Shown: positions 24,201-33,404, counted from the stretch's first letter. The stretch: DNA of 64,000 nt from Embleya hyalina (GCF_003967355.1 NZ_BIFH01000035.1:62001-126000); one strand, 5' to 3'. Notes: generated from the letters alone by a model not told the origin. Translations and numbers: made by a program.

Positions 24201-27022
24201 TCGCCGGCCGTGTCGGGCTGCTCAACGGGCGGTCCTTGTCGGACATCACTCAGCAGGTCAAGGATCTCCGGGACGCGTTGAAGGATGCGGACGACAAGGC
24301 CGAAGGGCTCGATCGCAGTATCCAAAGCATCAACGGCTCAACAGGCCGTGATGGCGGAAATAACGGGGGCGGCAAGAACAAGAAGTTCGCCGCTGGAGGT
24401 GTCCTCCCGGGCTATGCCCCGGGAATCGACTCCATTCCCGCGATTCTGTCACCGGGAGAAGCGATCCTACGACCCGAGGTCGCCAACGCCCTGGGACACG
24501 GAACGATCCACGCCTGGAACGCGGCTGCCACCCGAGGCTTGATCTCACGGTTTGCCTCCGGCGGCGTGGCGGGCCGAGGAAACGGCGGGAAACTGTCGTT
24601 CCTCCTCGATGCCCTGGACACGTTCAACATCGGCCCCCTGGCAGCGTCGTTCGGCAAGTCCGTGGGATTCCAGAGCGCCGCGTCCCGAGTTGGCGGCGAC
24701 ACCAGCCGGAACCTGATGGGCTGGGGCCGGGACACCGTGAAGTGGAACGGCACCCAAGGCGCCGGCAAGTTCGCGGGCATGTACGACTGGGTCCTCAACA
24801 AGCTGCCCGAGGGCCTGCGGAACCTCCCGACCGGTTACAGCCAGATCATCGGCACGGTGGCCGGCGCCATCGCCCCGACCCTGGGCGAGAACTTCTCCAA
24901 GGACATTTGGCACGGCACGGGAAACATTGTCGAGCGAACGGGGAAGTTCCTCTGGGACTCGTTCAACCCCAAGGCCGTTTTCGACATGGCCAAGGATCTC
25001 GTCACAAATGGTCTCGACTCTGTGAAGGGAATCTGGGAATTCGCGAAGTCTGCGGTTACCGACCCCGTTGGGACCGTGACGGATGCGATCAACGACGTCA
25101 AGGACCTGTTCACGGGGACAACCGATGGCCTGACGGAGATGATCCGGTCCGTCAACGACATCCGGAACAACCCGGGTGAGCATGCCCGGGACATGGCGGA
25201 CGCCTGGATGTCGACGGCCAGGGCGGCCATGCCCAATACGGAAGGGCTCTTCGAGTTCTCCGAGGGTGGGATCGTTCCCGGCTACTCGCCGGGGCGAGAC
25301 TCCGTTAGGGCTCTCCTGTCGCCGGGTGAAGCCGTACTCCGCCCGGATGCGGTCAGGGCACTCGGTTACCGGGCTGTGCTCGGTCTCAACCAGGGGGCGA
25401 AGACAGGCTCCCTTGCGGTCGGGGACGCGACTCAGGGGTTCGTGCCCGATGCCGCGGCCGTCGAGGACGCGGTGACGCGCATTCGCACGTCGCTGACCGA
25501 TCTCGTCGACCAGTTCCAGGCCGTCCAGGCGAAAGCGGGCTCGTCCTGGTCCTCGATGACGATCGGGCTCCAGGGGCTACAACGTCAGGTAACGATGTCG
25601 GCCGATGACATGGGTACGCGGATGCGCGCCTTCCAGATGACGAACTCCGTTGTCTGGACAGCCTCTCAGGCTGACGTTCTCCGCTCGGTCACCTCGATGC
25701 AGACCGGCCTTCGAGGGCTCGAAGGGTCCTTCAACGCCACCGAGGTTGCCGTCTCGGGTTCGATGGGCCGTCTCTCTTCGGCTGTGCAGAGCGCCGTGCG
25801 AAGCGCGGTCAGCTTCATCCAGGCCGCCATGGTCGAACCGATCAACACCAAGCTCCTGGCACCGGCGAAGATCCCCCTGATTGGAGATCTTCCCAGGTAC
25901 GCGGCGGGCGGTGTGCTGCCTGGTTACGCGCCCGGCGTGGACTCCGTACTCGCGATGTTGTCGCCCGGCGAGTCCGTCCTACGGCCCGAAGTTACTCGGG
26001 CTCTCGGATCCGACACCGTGCACGCCCTCAACGCGGCAGCGATGCGAGGCAACCTTCCTCGCTTCGCTACCGGAGGGGTCGTGGGGGATTGGAGTTTCGC
26101 GGGGAACTCGTTCCCGGGCTCCTTCGCTGCGGACTCGAAGCCCGCGCTCGACCAGTCGATGAATGCATTCCTTGGGGGGATGACACAGCTCGGCTGGCTC
26201 GGTGGCATCGTCCAGGCCGGTGTCGAAAAGGCGCGCTCCGGAATCGACGCCTTGCTTCGCTCGCGCGACGAAGAGTTCGGTACAGGCGCTCAGGCGGTCG
26301 TCGATGCCGCCCGCCGAGAGATCGGTCAGGGCGACAGCGGCGGCGACAACCGCAACAAGTACAACGGTTTCAACGGCGAGGCTTGGTGCGCGGATTTCAT
26401 CTCGTGGATTGTGGGTGAAACGCGCTCCCAGCGCGGCTACTGGGGTCTCGGCGGCTTCCGCTCCGCCCCCGCCGTTGCGACGTGGGCAGGGGCCGCCGGT
26501 TCGGCGGGGGACAGCTTCACCGACCCGAACCGGGCACGGCCCGGCGACCTCGCGATGTACCGCGGATCCGGTCCCGGATCCTGGGGCCACATCAACCTCG
26601 TCGAGGAGAACCGTGGCGGCCTGTTGACCACGATCGGCGGTAACGAGGGCCCGGTAGTCAAGCGCTCCGTTGGCTACGGAAACCGCGCCGATCTCTTCGC
26701 GAGGCCGAACGCCAAAACCTTGGCAGCGCTCAGGGACGGCGGAACGGCTGAGGAGAGCCCCTTCGACGAGAGGGCGCTGACCGGCCGGGGCTACTGGATG
26801 GGTACGCCCAGCGCCTCACCGGGACTGGCCCTCGTGGGCGAGCGCGGTCCGGAGTTGGTGAATTTCAGGGGCGGCGAGCGCGTTATCCCGGCCGCCGAAA
26901 CGGCAGGTCTACTCAGCAGTGGGCCTCGCTACGAGATCCACATCCACGCCGTTCAGGGCGTGCCGACCGACAGGGAGATCGTCCGAGCACTCCAGTACGC
27001 GGAGTCGATGTACTCGCTGTGA
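21227..27022 (+). CDS. Tape measure protein with CHAP-type hydrolase domain
   Basis: 1931 residues. N-terminal coiled-coil part (Arg/Gln/Glu-rich), hydrophobic helices near residues 685-720 (ILAIAAPFIIAFGILTKVIG), three exact-length 42-residue repeats at about 873-998, three copies of a glycine-rich block with PGYxPGxDS, and near residues 1700-1830 a CHAP domain (EAWCADFISW with the Cys; GSWGHINLVEE with the His). Sets tail length and probably helps pierce the cell wall by cutting peptidoglycan. Largest gene of the late region, directly behind the chaperones. Confidence 0.93.
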   Translation: MPMARGPIKVGTGYIDIIPQLNTAGTAAMRAELTREMQAAGATAGTSMQTGMTRGAAQGASQTRQAVAREARDSQATLTRIERQITAEYGQQAAARFRAFREAELERRSLLQGTSQATQSAIRQTAAAEAQAARERQRRVEDSARMDRELHREQLRLAREQTTNRLTQSQIVDRAHAQALREQARRESQAQAEAQRMGRLRVQAERMMHADIRSSEQALLRDWQQGQLQRLRGEVTTTQGIQAQLRDRIAAQRTAMNDVANTHTSGLTAVRAQWDQTSQAMQRVGTNAQELGRSITTSLILPLTTAAGLLTNVGVKSADRNFLSSAGLARAGFDQKQVAERLKSIQQFAVMTPFSLEDMIDKFMQYSRNFANHDPRFDGEDRNAKLDAGNTAMKQAEALIKAIADAAAAYGVMDPERVKGAMYAADLLMDYSKLNTRSLKQFTRGTGIPIQELAKMAGFTIEPGKGKNAVKNAEIDDFNSRAQYAYQGKLDQYKAAMERWEAMSPEERKGKAKPQVPLAPKLKTRLDDEEAEEEESAAFLAKIQERGGPGVSSKQFFDNFIKFTQEKTMNGKPISGAAVELSQGSIGGKIQGLKEKTQLSLGKLFGDFDPETGKFEWTELGQRVHALVGKLDDIGQAFKPTVVTLLENFFSGLEKAGAGLQWIADGLKAHPVLREMLGKFIQILAIAAPFIIAFGILTKVIGKTGKLLGSIGGAAATAGRGARGAGRFGTQVASGANRWSQGGSFRDGYTDRRDRYRQRDQDRANPGGRELQRLQNELRDVDSRIGALRREMAAVNNVSLNDVINTLSGAGGRSVGSAARNAEDMVRRVGTQGIRDLNGTSLNPTIRNLEGVRDKADAVERAVKAISAEVGQLNGRSLIGLRAEFSTTTSAADGLYEKIGQGTGATSIAGRVGLLNGRTLSGIRSEFDQLTAAADRTYEKVGQGTGATNLAGRIGLLNGRTLAAIRAEFEALTAAADGAYEKVGQGTGATSLAGRVGLLNGRSLSDITQQVKDLRDALKDADDKAEGLDRSIQSINGSTGRDGGNNGGGKNKKFAAGGVLPGYAPGIDSIPAILSPGEAILRPEVANALGHGTIHAWNAAATRGLISRFASGGVAGRGNGGKLSFLLDALDTFNIGPLAASFGKSVGFQSAASRVGGDTSRNLMGWGRDTVKWNGTQGAGKFAGMYDWVLNKLPEGLRNLPTGYSQIIGTVAGAIAPTLGENFSKDIWHGTGNIVERTGKFLWDSFNPKAVFDMAKDLVTNGLDSVKGIWEFAKSAVTDPVGTVTDAINDVKDLFTGTTDGLTEMIRSVNDIRNNPGEHARDMADAWMSTARAAMPNTEGLFEFSEGGIVPGYSPGRDSVRALLSPGEAVLRPDAVRALGYRAVLGLNQGAKTGSLAVGDATQGFVPDAAAVEDAVTRIRTSLTDLVDQFQAVQAKAGSSWSSMTIGLQGLQRQVTMSADDMGTRMRAFQMTNSVVWTASQADVLRSVTSMQTGLRGLEGSFNATEVAVSGSMGRLSSAVQSAVRSAVSFIQAAMVEPINTKLLAPAKIPLIGDLPRYAAGGVLPGYAPGVDSVLAMLSPGESVLRPEVTRALGSDTVHALNAAAMRGNLPRFATGGVVGDWSFAGNSFPGSFAADSKPALDQSMNAFLGGMTQLGWLGGIVQAGVEKARSGIDALLRSRDEEFGTGAQAVVDAARREIGQGDSGGDNRNKYNGFNGEAWCADFISWIVGETRSQRGYWGLGGFRSAPAVATWAGAAGSAGDSFTDPNRARPGDLAMYRGSGPGSWGHINLVEENRGGLLTTIGGNEGPVVKRSVGYGNRADLFARPNAKTLAALRDGGTAEESPFDERALTGRGYWMGTPSASPGLALVGERGPELVNFRGGERVIPAAETAGLLSSGPRYEIHIHAVQGVPTDREIVRALQYAESMYSL
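23843..24247 (+). repeat. Three 126-nt coding repeats in the tape measure gene
   Basis: Units begin at 23843, 23969 and 24095, with a partial fourth from 24221. Each encodes LNGRxL...AEF...YEKxGQGTGAT...AGRxGL (42 residues). Equal unit length suggests growth by duplication, which would lengthen the tail in fixed steps. Confidence 0.85.
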
Positions 27023-27027
27023 TGTCC

Positions 27028-27062
27028 AGCCCTCCAGAGTCGATGTCCGGCTCTGGAGGGCT
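27028..27062 (+). terminator. Terminator after the tape measure gene
   Basis: Perfect 12-bp stem AGCCCTCCAGAG with its complement, 11-nt loop, then TTCC. Separates the tape measure from the tail tip genes. Confidence 0.7.
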
Positions 27063-27088
27063 TTCCGCTGCCCCCAGGGAGGGTGCCG

Positions 27089-28087
27089 ATGCCGATTCCG
27101 TCCCTACCGGGGCCGATAGCCCCAGACAAGCCGAACCCGAGTCCCCGCCCTCCGCTACCGATGCGGTGGGCCCACACGTATGTGTCCATCGCAGGGTCGA
27201 ACGGTGCCGGCGAAGAGATCCCCCTGACGGGATTCGTCGATCGAGAGTGGCCGGCGATCATGATGCGCGAAGGCGCGACCGGGCTCGACATGCCGCCCTT
27301 TGAACTGCACGCGGATGACAGCCCGAATTTGGACGGAAGCATCTACCGGTCGAGCAGGGCGACCGCGCGACAGATCATGCTGCCGCTCCATCTCCAAGGT
27401 ATCGACAGGCGCACGCTCAAGGAGCTGAAGCGCAAGCTCTCACGAGCACTCAACCCGCGCAACGGTGCCTGCAAACTGACGTTCACCGAGGCGGATTCTC
27501 AGCCTCGGCATCTTTGGTGCTACTACGTCGACGGCATGCAGGGCGCGGAAGGCGTCGACACAGCCGGGTTCAAATGGTGCCGCTACGGCATTCAACTGAT
27601 TGCCCACGACCCTTGGTTCTATTCTCCGGATCTTACCGTTGCCGAGTGGACCTTCACGAAGGGGTCGGCGTTCCTGAAGAAGGGGGCGACGCCCTTTCTG
27701 CCGATAACTATCAACAAGGGTGTGCTTTCGTCCGAGGCGGTACCTGTCATCAATCCGGGTGACGTAGAGGCGTGGCCGGTGTGGGAGATCAAGGGCCCTG
27801 TTCGGTCGCTGACTTTCACATCGCCGACAGGAGCGTCCTTTGCCCTTCCCGGCCGATCCGATGGCCAACCCGCTGTTGCCGACGGGCGAACCCTCTCCGT
27901 CGATACGCGGCCGGGGAAGAAGACGCTGGTCGACGACCGCGGCGAGAACTATTGGCCGCTGCTAGGCCCGAACCCCTCCTTGTGGTCGGTGCCGGCCGGT
28001 AAATCAACCGTCTCCATTGTGCTCGTACCAGGAGCAGGAGATCCACGGCTGAGATTGACGCTTCGCCCCCGCTACGAGAGCTACTGA
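27089..28087 (+). CDS. Distal tail protein (Dit-like)
   Basis: 332 residues from ATG at 27089, chosen because GGGAGG lies 6 nt upstream (a GTG at 27083 is too close). Pro-rich start, then a domain with FELHADDSPNLDGSIYRSS, LHLQGIDRRTLKELKRKLSRAL and WCRYGIQLIAHDPWFYSP, the usual features of actinophage Dit proteins. The C-terminal half is a beta domain (VWEIKGPVRSLTFTSP). Joins the tail tube to the tip. Confidence 0.8.
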   Translation: MPIPSLPGPIAPDKPNPSPRPPLPMRWAHTYVSIAGSNGAGEEIPLTGFVDREWPAIMMREGATGLDMPPFELHADDSPNLDGSIYRSSRATARQIMLPLHLQGIDRRTLKELKRKLSRALNPRNGACKLTFTEADSQPRHLWCYYVDGMQGAEGVDTAGFKWCRYGIQLIAHDPWFYSPDLTVAEWTFTKGSAFLKKGATPFLPITINKGVLSSEAVPVINPGDVEAWPVWEIKGPVRSLTFTSPTGASFALPGRSDGQPAVADGRTLSVDTRPGKKTLVDDRGENYWPLLGPNPSLWSVPAGKSTVSIVLVPGAGDPRLRLTLRPRYESY

Positions 28088-28088
28088 C

Positions 28089-29318
28089 ATGGGATATCGC
28101 ATCGAGGTGCGCGATCGAAACCTCAATCGAGTCGGCGAGATCGACACCTGGACCAAGCTCGATTTCACAGTGCGCTACTGCGACAAGGGGTACTGGAAGC
28201 TGCTGCTCAAAGACGGAACCGCGCAATCCCGCCTCATCGAGAAAGGCGGTGGGATCGCGATCTGGCAAGACGGCGTCCCCGTCCCCGTCATCTCCGGACA
28301 GGTCGAGGAATTCAACCGCTACTTCACCGTGGAGCAACACACAGGACCCGGCTCGGTCTACATATCCGGGCAGTGCGACAACAAGGTGGCGTTCAACCGG
28401 CTCGCCTGGCCGGATCCGACGAAGCCGATCAATCAGCAGTATCAGGCGCCGGACAACCGCGGGGCATCCGGCCCTGCCGGTCAAGCGCTCTGGTGGGAGC
28501 TGGACAGGAGTATCGGGGACAACGCCCTCGTCGACCGTCGCGTTCCGGGAATTGTTATCGGACCGAACCCCGGGCTGGGTGACATAGTGGCGGACAGCCT
28601 TCGTTTCGACGTCCTTGGCACCAAGTTCCAGGAATGGTGCAAGGCGAAGTCCGTGGGTTACAGGTTCGTGTGGAATCCGGATCTGAGAAAGATCGTCCTC
28701 GACATCTTCAGGCCCTCGGACAAGTCGACGAAGGTCCGCTTTTCCACGGAGTTGGGGAACCTGCGCGAGTACACCTGGACACTGACCGCACCGAGGGTGA
28801 CGAGAGCCATCGTTGCCTGTCAGGGCGAAGGCGCCGATCGATACATCCATCAGAAGGTCGATGCCACCGCCGAGGCGGAGTGGGGGTTTTCCATCGAAAG
28901 CTTTGTGGATCGCCGTGACCTCCCGTTGAAGACGGACCCCGCAACCGGTCTCCCGATCAAGGCGAAAGCCGAGACCACCGACGACGAGTTCGCAAAGGCG
29001 AAGCTCGCCGTGGTCGAAGCGGCTGATGCGGCACTGAAGGAAGGCGCGGGAAGCGGCAATTTCCAGATCTATCCCATCGACACCGAACAGATCCAGTTCG
29101 GTCGAGACTATTTCGTCGGCGATCGGGTTACGGTTGCGGTCGATGGCGAGGAGTATTCGGACATCGTCCGCGAGGTCAACATCTCGGTGGAAGACGGCGG
29201 GAAGTCCTCGTCCGTGACCCCGGTAATCGGCGAACAGGGCACCAATGCGCCCCTGAACCTGTACGCACACGTGGCCGCCATGCGCGATCGAGTGCGACGA
29301 CTCGAAGCGAGGCTCTAA
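28089..29318 (+). CDS. Tail tip hub protein (Gp37-like, Tal family)
   Basis: 409 residues: YRIEVRDRNLNRVGEIDTW at the start, GPGSVYISGQCDNKVAFNRL, and DYFVGDRVTVAVDGEEYSDIV in the last quarter. The last element is typical of the siphovirus ReqiPepy6 Gp37-like hub family. Ends in a helical stretch (VAAMRDRVRRLEARL). Probably forms the trimeric hub on which fibres sit. Confidence 0.8.
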   Translation: MGYRIEVRDRNLNRVGEIDTWTKLDFTVRYCDKGYWKLLLKDGTAQSRLIEKGGGIAIWQDGVPVPVISGQVEEFNRYFTVEQHTGPGSVYISGQCDNKVAFNRLAWPDPTKPINQQYQAPDNRGASGPAGQALWWELDRSIGDNALVDRRVPGIVIGPNPGLGDIVADSLRFDVLGTKFQEWCKAKSVGYRFVWNPDLRKIVLDIFRPSDKSTKVRFSTELGNLREYTWTLTAPRVTRAIVACQGEGADRYIHQKVDATAEAEWGFSIESFVDRRDLPLKTDPATGLPIKAKAETTDDEFAKAKLAVVEAADAALKEGAGSGNFQIYPIDTEQIQFGRDYFVGDRVTVAVDGEEYSDIVREVNISVEDGGKSSSVTPVIGEQGTNAPLNLYAHVAAMRDRVRRLEARL

Positions 29319-30391
29319 TGGCGGAAATCAGCTACCCCTATACGGAAAAGAACGCCTCGGGAGCTACGGATCTGGTGAGTCAGGTCCAGTGGCAACGCAT
29401 GGCAACCACGTGGGGCGGTGACTGCGTGGACTTCCAGTTGACCGCTGGAGGCTATTCGAACGGCTCTCTACCGTTCGATTATCAGGTAGTAAATGGCAGG
29501 TCTCTTCAACTGGGTCCGGGTGCCGCCGTCGTCGGAGGCTTCCACTACGAGCTGACGTCGGCCCTCGCACTTGACGTCCTTCCGAATCCGACCGATCAGA
29601 CGCGACTCGACACCATTGTGATTCGAACGGACCTCACGCGGGGGGCAACGAACCTGGCGATCGTCAAGGGGCAGCCGGCCACGATTCCGATTGCCCCGCA
29701 GCCTCAAAGGGTTCCGGGGCAGATTTGGGAAATGGTGCTCTACGAGATCATCGTGGCGCCGAAGGACGGCGTGATTTCCCCACGCGATCGGCGTACCTTT
29801 CGAACCCCGAGCCCGGTCGGCATGGCCTGGAACGTCGAGGAGTCCTCGAAGAACCTGGTTCCCGGCACGTTCGTTCTCGACATGGACGCGGACGGCTCCG
29901 ATACCCAGTACGAGGGGTGGAGGGGGCGCGACGGGTACATGGTGACCCGCCATCTGGGGCGCTCGCTGGGGTACACGCCCCGTCTGGCACGAGCGACGAA
30001 TGCGCCGGCGGAACTGCGTGCCGTCGGCCGGTGGCGTTTCATCGCTCCCGGAACGGTGTGGTTCACGGCCAGGATCCAGAACGCGACGGACATCACCATT
30101 CGCACCAACGGCGAATCGTTGGGCCTCGGACTGCCCATGCAGGCGAGCGGCACCGTGGGACAGGTACTCACGGGTCATCTTCAGAATCCGTACGAGAAAT
30201 CCGGCATGCCGAACTTCATGCTGCTCCAGGCCCTGTGCTGGGAGGGGAACGGGATGGAGAACCCTTCGCTGTACACCCAAAGCCAATGGTCCGCCGCGGA
30301 TGGCATGGATGTCCTGACCACAATGCCCGCTCAGTCGAGCATCTACTTCAGCGGTGTGTACGAAGCCAATGTGTTCAACGAAAGGGGCTGA
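29318..30391 (+). CDS. Minor tail protein (baseplate upper-type)
   Basis: 357 residues, beta-rich; begins MAEISYPYTEKNASGATDLV and has RSLQLGPGAAVVGGFHYEL and RLDTIVIRTDLTRG in the first third, a pattern shared with phage baseplate and fibre-base proteins. The C-terminal half resembles a carbohydrate-binding-like beta domain. Overlaps the hub gene by one base. Likely structural. Confidence 0.7.
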   Translation: MAEISYPYTEKNASGATDLVSQVQWQRMATTWGGDCVDFQLTAGGYSNGSLPFDYQVVNGRSLQLGPGAAVVGGFHYELTSALALDVLPNPTDQTRLDTIVIRTDLTRGATNLAIVKGQPATIPIAPQPQRVPGQIWEMVLYEIIVAPKDGVISPRDRRTFRTPSPVGMAWNVEESSKNLVPGTFVLDMDADGSDTQYEGWRGRDGYMVTRHLGRSLGYTPRLARATNAPAELRAVGRWRFIAPGTVWFTARIQNATDITIRTNGESLGLGLPMQASGTVGQVLTGHLQNPYEKSGMPNFMLLQALCWEGNGMENPSLYTQSQWSAADGMDVLTTMPAQSSIYFSGVYEANVFNERG

Positions 30392-30392
30392 C

Positions 30393-31178
30393 ATGGCACG
30401 GAATCTTTTCGGCGGAACCCCCGCCGATGTGGCGGAGGACATCGACGGTCGCCGAATGTCCGGCGCCGTGGGCACGGCCTGGGACGGGCCGGGCGAGACC
30501 GCCCGCCGGATCACCGACCTCGCGGCGGCGGACGGGTCTCCGCTGATTCAGCTCCAGGCCGACCACCGCGGCATGATCGCGCCCTTCTACGGACCTGCCG
30601 ACGACAGCGAACGGCTGTGGGTCGACTTCGGGGTCGGCCGCCTGGCGCTGGTGTCGACGACGGTCGGTGAGCGGCTGAGGGACCACGCGACGGCGGACGA
30701 CCCCCACCGCAGCAAGGCGTACGTCAACGACCAGATTTCCAAGGTGCTGCCCAAAACCGGTGGGGTGGTCGAAGCCGTCTCCGAGACGAGCTGGCTCACG
30801 GTCACGGTCCCGCCCGCAGTCGCCGGGACCGCGGACGGCGTCGGAAACGCGTGGGTCCTGCGAGCCCAGGACGGCACCGGCACGAAGGACTTCACCCGCC
30901 TGAAGAACAGCGGCGCACTTCAGATCGATCCCGTGGGAGCCCATCTGCCCCTGGCGGTCGGCTCGTTCCAAACCGAGCCGGGATCGCCACTGATCCGGGG
31001 GCATCGAGGTCGCAGTGGGACCGGCGGCGGTCCGGTCGTGTTCGAGGTGACGACCGGTGGTGATGTTCACGCCGAGGGCGCGGTATCCGCCTCCAACATC
31101 GGTTCCGCCCGCGTGTATTCGGGCCCCAACCCTCCGGCGAACCCTCGTGCAGGAGATGTGTGGGTGCGCTATGCCTAA
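30393..31178 (+). CDS. Minor tail/fibre protein
   Basis: 261 residues. Repeated short strands, DDPHRSKAYVNDQISKVLP (a segment common to actinophage tail fibre proteins) and an end GPNPPANPRAGDVWVRYA that is typical of fibre tips ahead of small partner proteins. No enzyme motif. Probably part of the receptor-binding apparatus. Confidence 0.65.
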   Translation: MARNLFGGTPADVAEDIDGRRMSGAVGTAWDGPGETARRITDLAAADGSPLIQLQADHRGMIAPFYGPADDSERLWVDFGVGRLALVSTTVGERLRDHATADDPHRSKAYVNDQISKVLPKTGGVVEAVSETSWLTVTVPPAVAGTADGVGNAWVLRAQDGTGTKDFTRLKNSGALQIDPVGAHLPLAVGSFQTEPGSPLIRGHRGRSGTGGGPVVFEVTTGGDVHAEGAVSASNIGSARVYSGPNPPANPRAGDVWVRYA

Positions 31179-31998
31179 CGTCCTTGAGTACAACGGAACA
31201 GCGTGGGTCGAGAGAGTGCTCACCGCCCGCTCCGGAACATCGTGGGGATCCGCCGAAGCCCTGTACTGGGATGGCCTGGAGTGGCGCACCGGGGCACCGC
31301 CGGCTCAGGAGTTCCCCATCTATCGGAGCAGCAGCCAGGGCGAGACCGTCAACAGCCCCAGTGTCGAACTACGCCTGCCCGCAGTCGCGGTGTCCGATCT
31401 CGTGGTGTCCGTCTGCACGTCGGTCGGGCCGATCGACAGGGCGCCGAGCGTGGTCGCCCCCGCCGGCCTACTCACCACGCAGTACCGGCTGCGCGCGTCC
31501 GGCGTGCTGTTGCAGGTCGTCATGTGGCCGTGGGCTCCCGAACGCGGGAAGCAGGTCGTGTGGGACCTGGGCGGTGCGGCACACGCCGCGGTCACGAACC
31601 TCGTATACCGGGCCGCCGACCTGTCCGCCCTGGGCGTCACACCGGTTGTGGAGATCAAGGAGGTCTCCAATTCGACGGAGATTCCGCTCGCGGCCTCTCG
31701 CAACCACACGACGCTCTACCTGGCGGCCACGGTCAGCAGCGATTTGACCGGGGCGGCCTGGCCCCCGGGCGTGATGGCCCGCACCACGCAACTCGGGGTC
31801 TGGGGCGAGGACCGCGTCAGTGTTCTCACAGCCGACACACCGGGCGCAGGCGCCTCACCGGGATCCCTGCGGCTCGACACAGCCGTGCGCGGCGCCGCCT
31901 GCGTCGTCATCACGATCCCCGGCCAATCCGACGGACTACCGACGTGGATTCTCGGCGACCTGGCATCCCGCCTCGGTCCGACTACCTATCTGGGGTGA
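31171..31998 (+). CDS. Tail fibre-associated protein
   Basis: 275 residues from ATG at 31171, overlapping the previous gene by 8 nt. Begins MPNVLEYNGTAWVERVL and repeats the element YWDGLEWRTG (NGTxW/DGxxW), a small strand motif frequent in actinophage tail proteins. Remainder beta-rich. Likely adhesin component. Confidence 0.6.
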   Translation: MPNVLEYNGTAWVERVLTARSGTSWGSAEALYWDGLEWRTGAPPAQEFPIYRSSSQGETVNSPSVELRLPAVAVSDLVVSVCTSVGPIDRAPSVVAPAGLLTTQYRLRASGVLLQVVMWPWAPERGKQVVWDLGGAAHAAVTNLVYRAADLSALGVTPVVEIKEVSNSTEIPLAASRNHTTLYLAATVSSDLTGAAWPPGVMARTTQLGVWGEDRVSVLTADTPGAGASPGSLRLDTAVRGAACVVITIPGQSDGLPTWILGDLASRLGPTTYLG

Positions 31999-32005
31999 TG
32001 ACGGC

Positions 32006-32542
32006 ATGCCAAAGCCAACCATCAAAAGCTGGAACGCGCGTGAACAGGTCACCGCAGAAAAGCTGAACGAACAACTGCGGGACACGACCGCATTCCTGTA
32101 CCAACCGCCGTATGCCTCCCTTTGGACGGCGGACAACACGCAGACCGCGGGCGGATCCGTGACGCAGCTCTCGTGGACCGATTGGGAGTTCCGGGGAGTG
32201 GCGATCCAAAGCAGCGCTCCTCGTGCCGCCTCCGGCATCCTCGTGCAGGAACCCGGTCTCTATCAGATCGACTATGCAGTGTTGGCTCAACCCGTCGGTG
32301 GCATCAGCCACATCCTTACCTACGTAAGAGTGAACGGGACAGAAGTCATCGGCAGTGCCGCAACCGCCGCAGACGTGGGGTTCATGTCGACGGGCCGCAT
32401 CAACGGGGTTGTGAAGTTGCGGGCAGGCGACGTGGTGTCCTTTGCCTACTACTTCTCCAGCGGTCGATCCGGCGTGGTTATCGGAAACGGCGCAGTCAAG
32501 CGCGGCACCCATGCCTATGTCTACTACGTAGGGGAAAGCTGA
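32006..32542 (+). CDS. Tail protein with C1q/jelly-roll-like domain
   Basis: 178 residues. N-terminus NAREQVTAEKLNEQLRDTTAFL is a phage anchoring segment. The rest (PGLYQIDYAVLAQPVGG, YVRVNGTEVIGSA, LRAGDVVSFAYYFSSG) follows the C1q/TNF-like jelly-roll pattern that often forms receptor-binding heads. Likely a host-recognition protein. Confidence 0.6.
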   Translation: MPKPTIKSWNAREQVTAEKLNEQLRDTTAFLYQPPYASLWTADNTQTAGGSVTQLSWTDWEFRGVAIQSSAPRAASGILVQEPGLYQIDYAVLAQPVGGISHILTYVRVNGTEVIGSAATAADVGFMSTGRINGVVKLRAGDVVSFAYYFSSGRSGVVIGNGAVKRGTHAYVYYVGES

Positions 32543-33084
32543 TGTCCATCGTCACCCCCATATTTCCCGCCCCACGCACGTGGGTGGCAGGAGAGTTGAT
32601 CACGCCGGCCATGCTCGACGAACAGATATATCGAACTCGCCTGAGCCTGTGCGCAAGACCCGCAGCGGCATTCAGCGCCGCAGTGGTCAAGGCCGGGGCA
32701 TTTCCGGCTCGGAACATCACATGGGGCGCGGTCGAAAAGAGCGAGATCGATGTCCTCACAAACTCGGAGTTCGCCTACCGGGCAGCGAGCATCCGCCATG
32801 CCGGGCTGTACGAAGTACGCCTGGGCCTGCGCTGCCAGGCCGCGAGCGGACGGGGGACCACACAAATCTCGGCGGTCATCCGTGTCAACGGCACGGAAGG
32901 CGCACGGGGATCGACCGCCGCGGCGGGATGGTGGGACGCCTGCGAGGCATCCACCCTGGTCAACCTCCAATCCGGGGACTGGGTCGAAGCCTACTGGGAC
33001 ACATCCGACGCAGCCGGCGCGGCCGTTTTCGAAGGAGCGGGATCGAGCCGCTTTTCCGTGCGAATGATTTCACCAACACTGTGA
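32542..33084 (+). CDS. Second tail protein with C1q/jelly-roll-like domain
   Basis: 180 residues, related in plan to the gene before it: anchoring segment WVAGELITPAMLDEQIYRTR, then AGLYEVRLGLRCQA, VIRVNGTEGARGS and LQSGDWVEAYWDTSD. Probably arose by duplication and divergence. ATG overlaps the previous stop region (GCTGATG). Confidence 0.6.
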   Translation: MSIVTPIFPAPRTWVAGELITPAMLDEQIYRTRLSLCARPAAAFSAAVVKAGAFPARNITWGAVEKSEIDVLTNSEFAYRAASIRHAGLYEVRLGLRCQAASGRGTTQISAVIRVNGTEGARGSTAAAGWWDACEASTLVNLQSGDWVEAYWDTSDAAGAAVFEGAGSSRFSVRMISPTL

Positions 33085-33090
33085 GGCCCT

Positions 33091-33354
33091 ATGACGCCGA
33101 CTGACATCTTCGGCTATGCCGGAACCCTCGCCTCCGTAATCGCTGCCCTGGTCATGGTCAAGGCAGCCTGGCACATCAACACCGCCCAGGTATGGCGCGG
33201 CGAAGCCGAGGCACAAAAAACTCGGGCCGATAGATTGCAGGAGGACATGAACGAGGTCAAGGAACGCCTCGTGCGCATCGAGAGGGAAAACGCGCGACTC
33301 ATCGAGATCCTGACCTCCCTCGCCCCATCTCAGGTCCAACCGCCACGCATCTAA
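33091..33354 (+). CDS. Small membrane protein with coiled coil
   Basis: 87 residues: one membrane segment (about residues 6-28, FGYAGTLASVIAALVMVKAAW) shown here in part, then a charged coiled coil (RADRLQEDMNEVKERLVRIE). Immediately before the lysis genes, so it may be a holin partner or spanin-like lysis helper; it could also be a tail-associated protein. Confidence 0.55.
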   Translation: MTPTDIFGYAGTLASVIAALVMVKAAWHINTAQVWRGEAEAQKTRADRLQEDMNEVKERLVRIERENARLIEILTSLAPSQVQPPRI

Positions 33355-33369
33355 ACACGTAGCCGAGAC

Positions 33370-33404
33370 AAGCCGGATCCACTTTCGTGGGGGCCGGCTT
33401 TTTT
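33370..33404 (+). terminator. Terminator before the endolysin gene
   Basis: Stem AAGCCGG...CCGGCTT with an extra inner helix and a run of six Ts. Strongest rho-independent terminator of the late arm. Confidence 0.8.
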
